Source: Mesorhizobium sp. L2C084A000
GTDB taxonomy: Bacteria > Pseudomonadota > Alphaproteobacteria > Rhizobiales > Rhizobiaceae
Assembly (NCBI RefSeq): GCF_000502875.1
Contig: NZ_AYWX01000002.1
Coordinates: 752,579 to 816,578, forward strand
Reading direction: 5' to 3'
Length of the DNA stretch: 64,000 bases
Shown one piece after another: positions 63,441-64,000 of this stretch (the stretch's first letter is position 1; each line of letters begins with the position of its first letter). The notes under the pieces are model-generated. The model did not search any database. It had not been told where the DNA came from and saw only the letters and a program-made list of their open reading frames with translations. The position numbers and the translations under genes are program-made.

Positions 63441-64000
63441 GCCTCTCGTCACCTTCAAACAGGATGGCGCCCTCGGCATCGTCACGCTGCGCCGGCCGGA
63501 GAAATTCAACGCACTGGATATCCCCATGCTTCGCGCGCTCGAAACAGCGCTCGACGAAGCGGAAGCGGCCGACGGCGTGCGCGTCGTGCTCATCCGTGGC
63601 GAAGGCAAGGGCTTCTGCGCCGGCGGCGATGTCGAGGCGTGGGCGCGGATGAGTGCCGCCGATTTCCAGGTGCAATGGGTGCGCTATGGCCACCGCGTCT
63701 TCGACCGCTTGGCGCGGCTGCGGCAGCCGACCATCGCCGTCCTGTCCGGCCATGCGCTGGGCGGCGGCCTGGAGTTGGCTGTGGCTTGCGACTTCCGCGT
63801 GGCGGAAACACAAGTGAAACTGGGCTTCCCTGAAACTTCGATCGGTGTCGTGCCCGGCTGGTCAGGCACGCAGCGCGCCGTGCGCCGCTTCGGCGCGCAG
63901 ACGGTGCGCCGCATGGCGCTCGGCGGCGAGATCTTTCTCGCCCCCGAGGCACTCGCTCTGGGCATCGTCGACCGGGTGGTCGCGACTGGCAAGGCATACG
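63433..64000 (+). CDS. Enoyl-CoA hydratase/isomerase (3' end beyond window)
   Basis: First 189 codons of a crotonase-fold enzyme, starting at ATG 63433 and overlapping the CoA-transferase stop. Present: oxyanion-hole GEGKGFCAGGDVEAW, GHALGGGLELAVACDFRVAE and the second catalytic Glu in FPETSIGVVPGWSGTQR. Both glutamates are in place, so hydratase activity is likely. It continues the acyl-CoA pathway set up by the upstream transferase. Confidence 0.88.
   Translation, partial: MAEPLVTFKQDGALGIVTLRRPEKFNALDIPMLRALETALDEAEAADGVRVVLIRGEGKGFCAGGDVEAWARMSAADFQVQWVRYGHRVFDRLARLRQPTIAVLSGHALGGGLELAVACDFRVAETQVKLGFPETSIGVVPGWSGTQRAVRRFGAQTVRRMALGGEIFLAPEALALGIVDRVVATGKAY

Overview
The window looks like chromosomal DNA of a rhizobial alphaproteobacterium, most probably Mesorhizobium or a close relative (Phyllobacteriaceae). 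The grounds are high GC, separate ornithine decarboxylase and homospermidine synthase genes, a CheL-type flagellar gene, a CpdR response regulator, an Omp10-like lipoprotein, and palindromic intergenic repeats of the rhizobial kind. I see no insertion sequence, prophage, CRISPR array or rRNA. Nearly everything is ordinary core or shell gene content; the unusual material lies in the RNA leaders, small RNA, operators and repeats between genes.

Layout. 1-1039: end of a sugar ABC-transporter operon (two permeases). 1208-2832: three flagellar-type genes (CheL, a FlgN/FlbY-like chaperone, an anchored protein). 3030-5822: an SCP2 lipid-carrier gene behind a palindromic promoter, an acetyltransferase, and ornithine decarboxylase behind a ~430-nt leader that fits the alphaproteobacterial speF motif. 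5822-18364: amidase/LysR, DUF1007 + NicO nickel/cobalt exporter, a DenD-like dehydrogenase, a frameshifted CDF zinc transporter, an aminotransferase, an SDR, DUF533, TrhO and KDPG aldolase. 18438-25700: a small His-rich secreted protein, a MepK-like peptidase, an orphan NtrC-type regulator, oligoendopeptidase F and a helix-hairpin-helix membrane protein.

25882-28562: pabB, an overlapping lyase/aminotransferase gene and a DUF3445 (heme N-demethylase-like) gene. 28559-30672: a LacI regulator divergent from a MoaF-like protein and a membrane protein, with two identical perfect operators between. 30892-45956: homospermidine synthase, Omp10-like lipoprotein, a 5'-nucleotidase with a LysM tail, ferrochelatase, an FAD oxidoreductase, stomatin/NfeD, KdsD, a beta-barrel protein, GalU, a lytic transglycosylase and an SGNH hydrolase. 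46115-52446: glutamate synthase. 52941-58655: threonine aldolase, an Hsp20 gene with a sigma-32-type promoter and a ROSE-like RNA thermometer, a hydrolase, HisN, a probable small RNA of the suhB/MmgR type, N-formylglutamate amidohydrolase and CpdR. 58772-64000: tRNA-Val(GAC), a small lipoprotein, and a LacI-controlled catabolic locus (DUF993, YdiF-type CoA-transferase, enoyl-CoA hydratase) that runs off the end.

How parts work together: ornithine decarboxylase and homospermidine synthase (26 kb apart) form the putrescine-to-homospermidine route; GltB and GltD form one enzyme; the two LacI loci are self-contained catabolic or response units; KdsD, GalU, MltB, MepK, the 5'-nucleotidase-LysM protein and the beta-barrel protein all serve the envelope. 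Start codons were moved to internal sites where a ribosome-binding site or family alignment required it; TTG starts are fairly common here.
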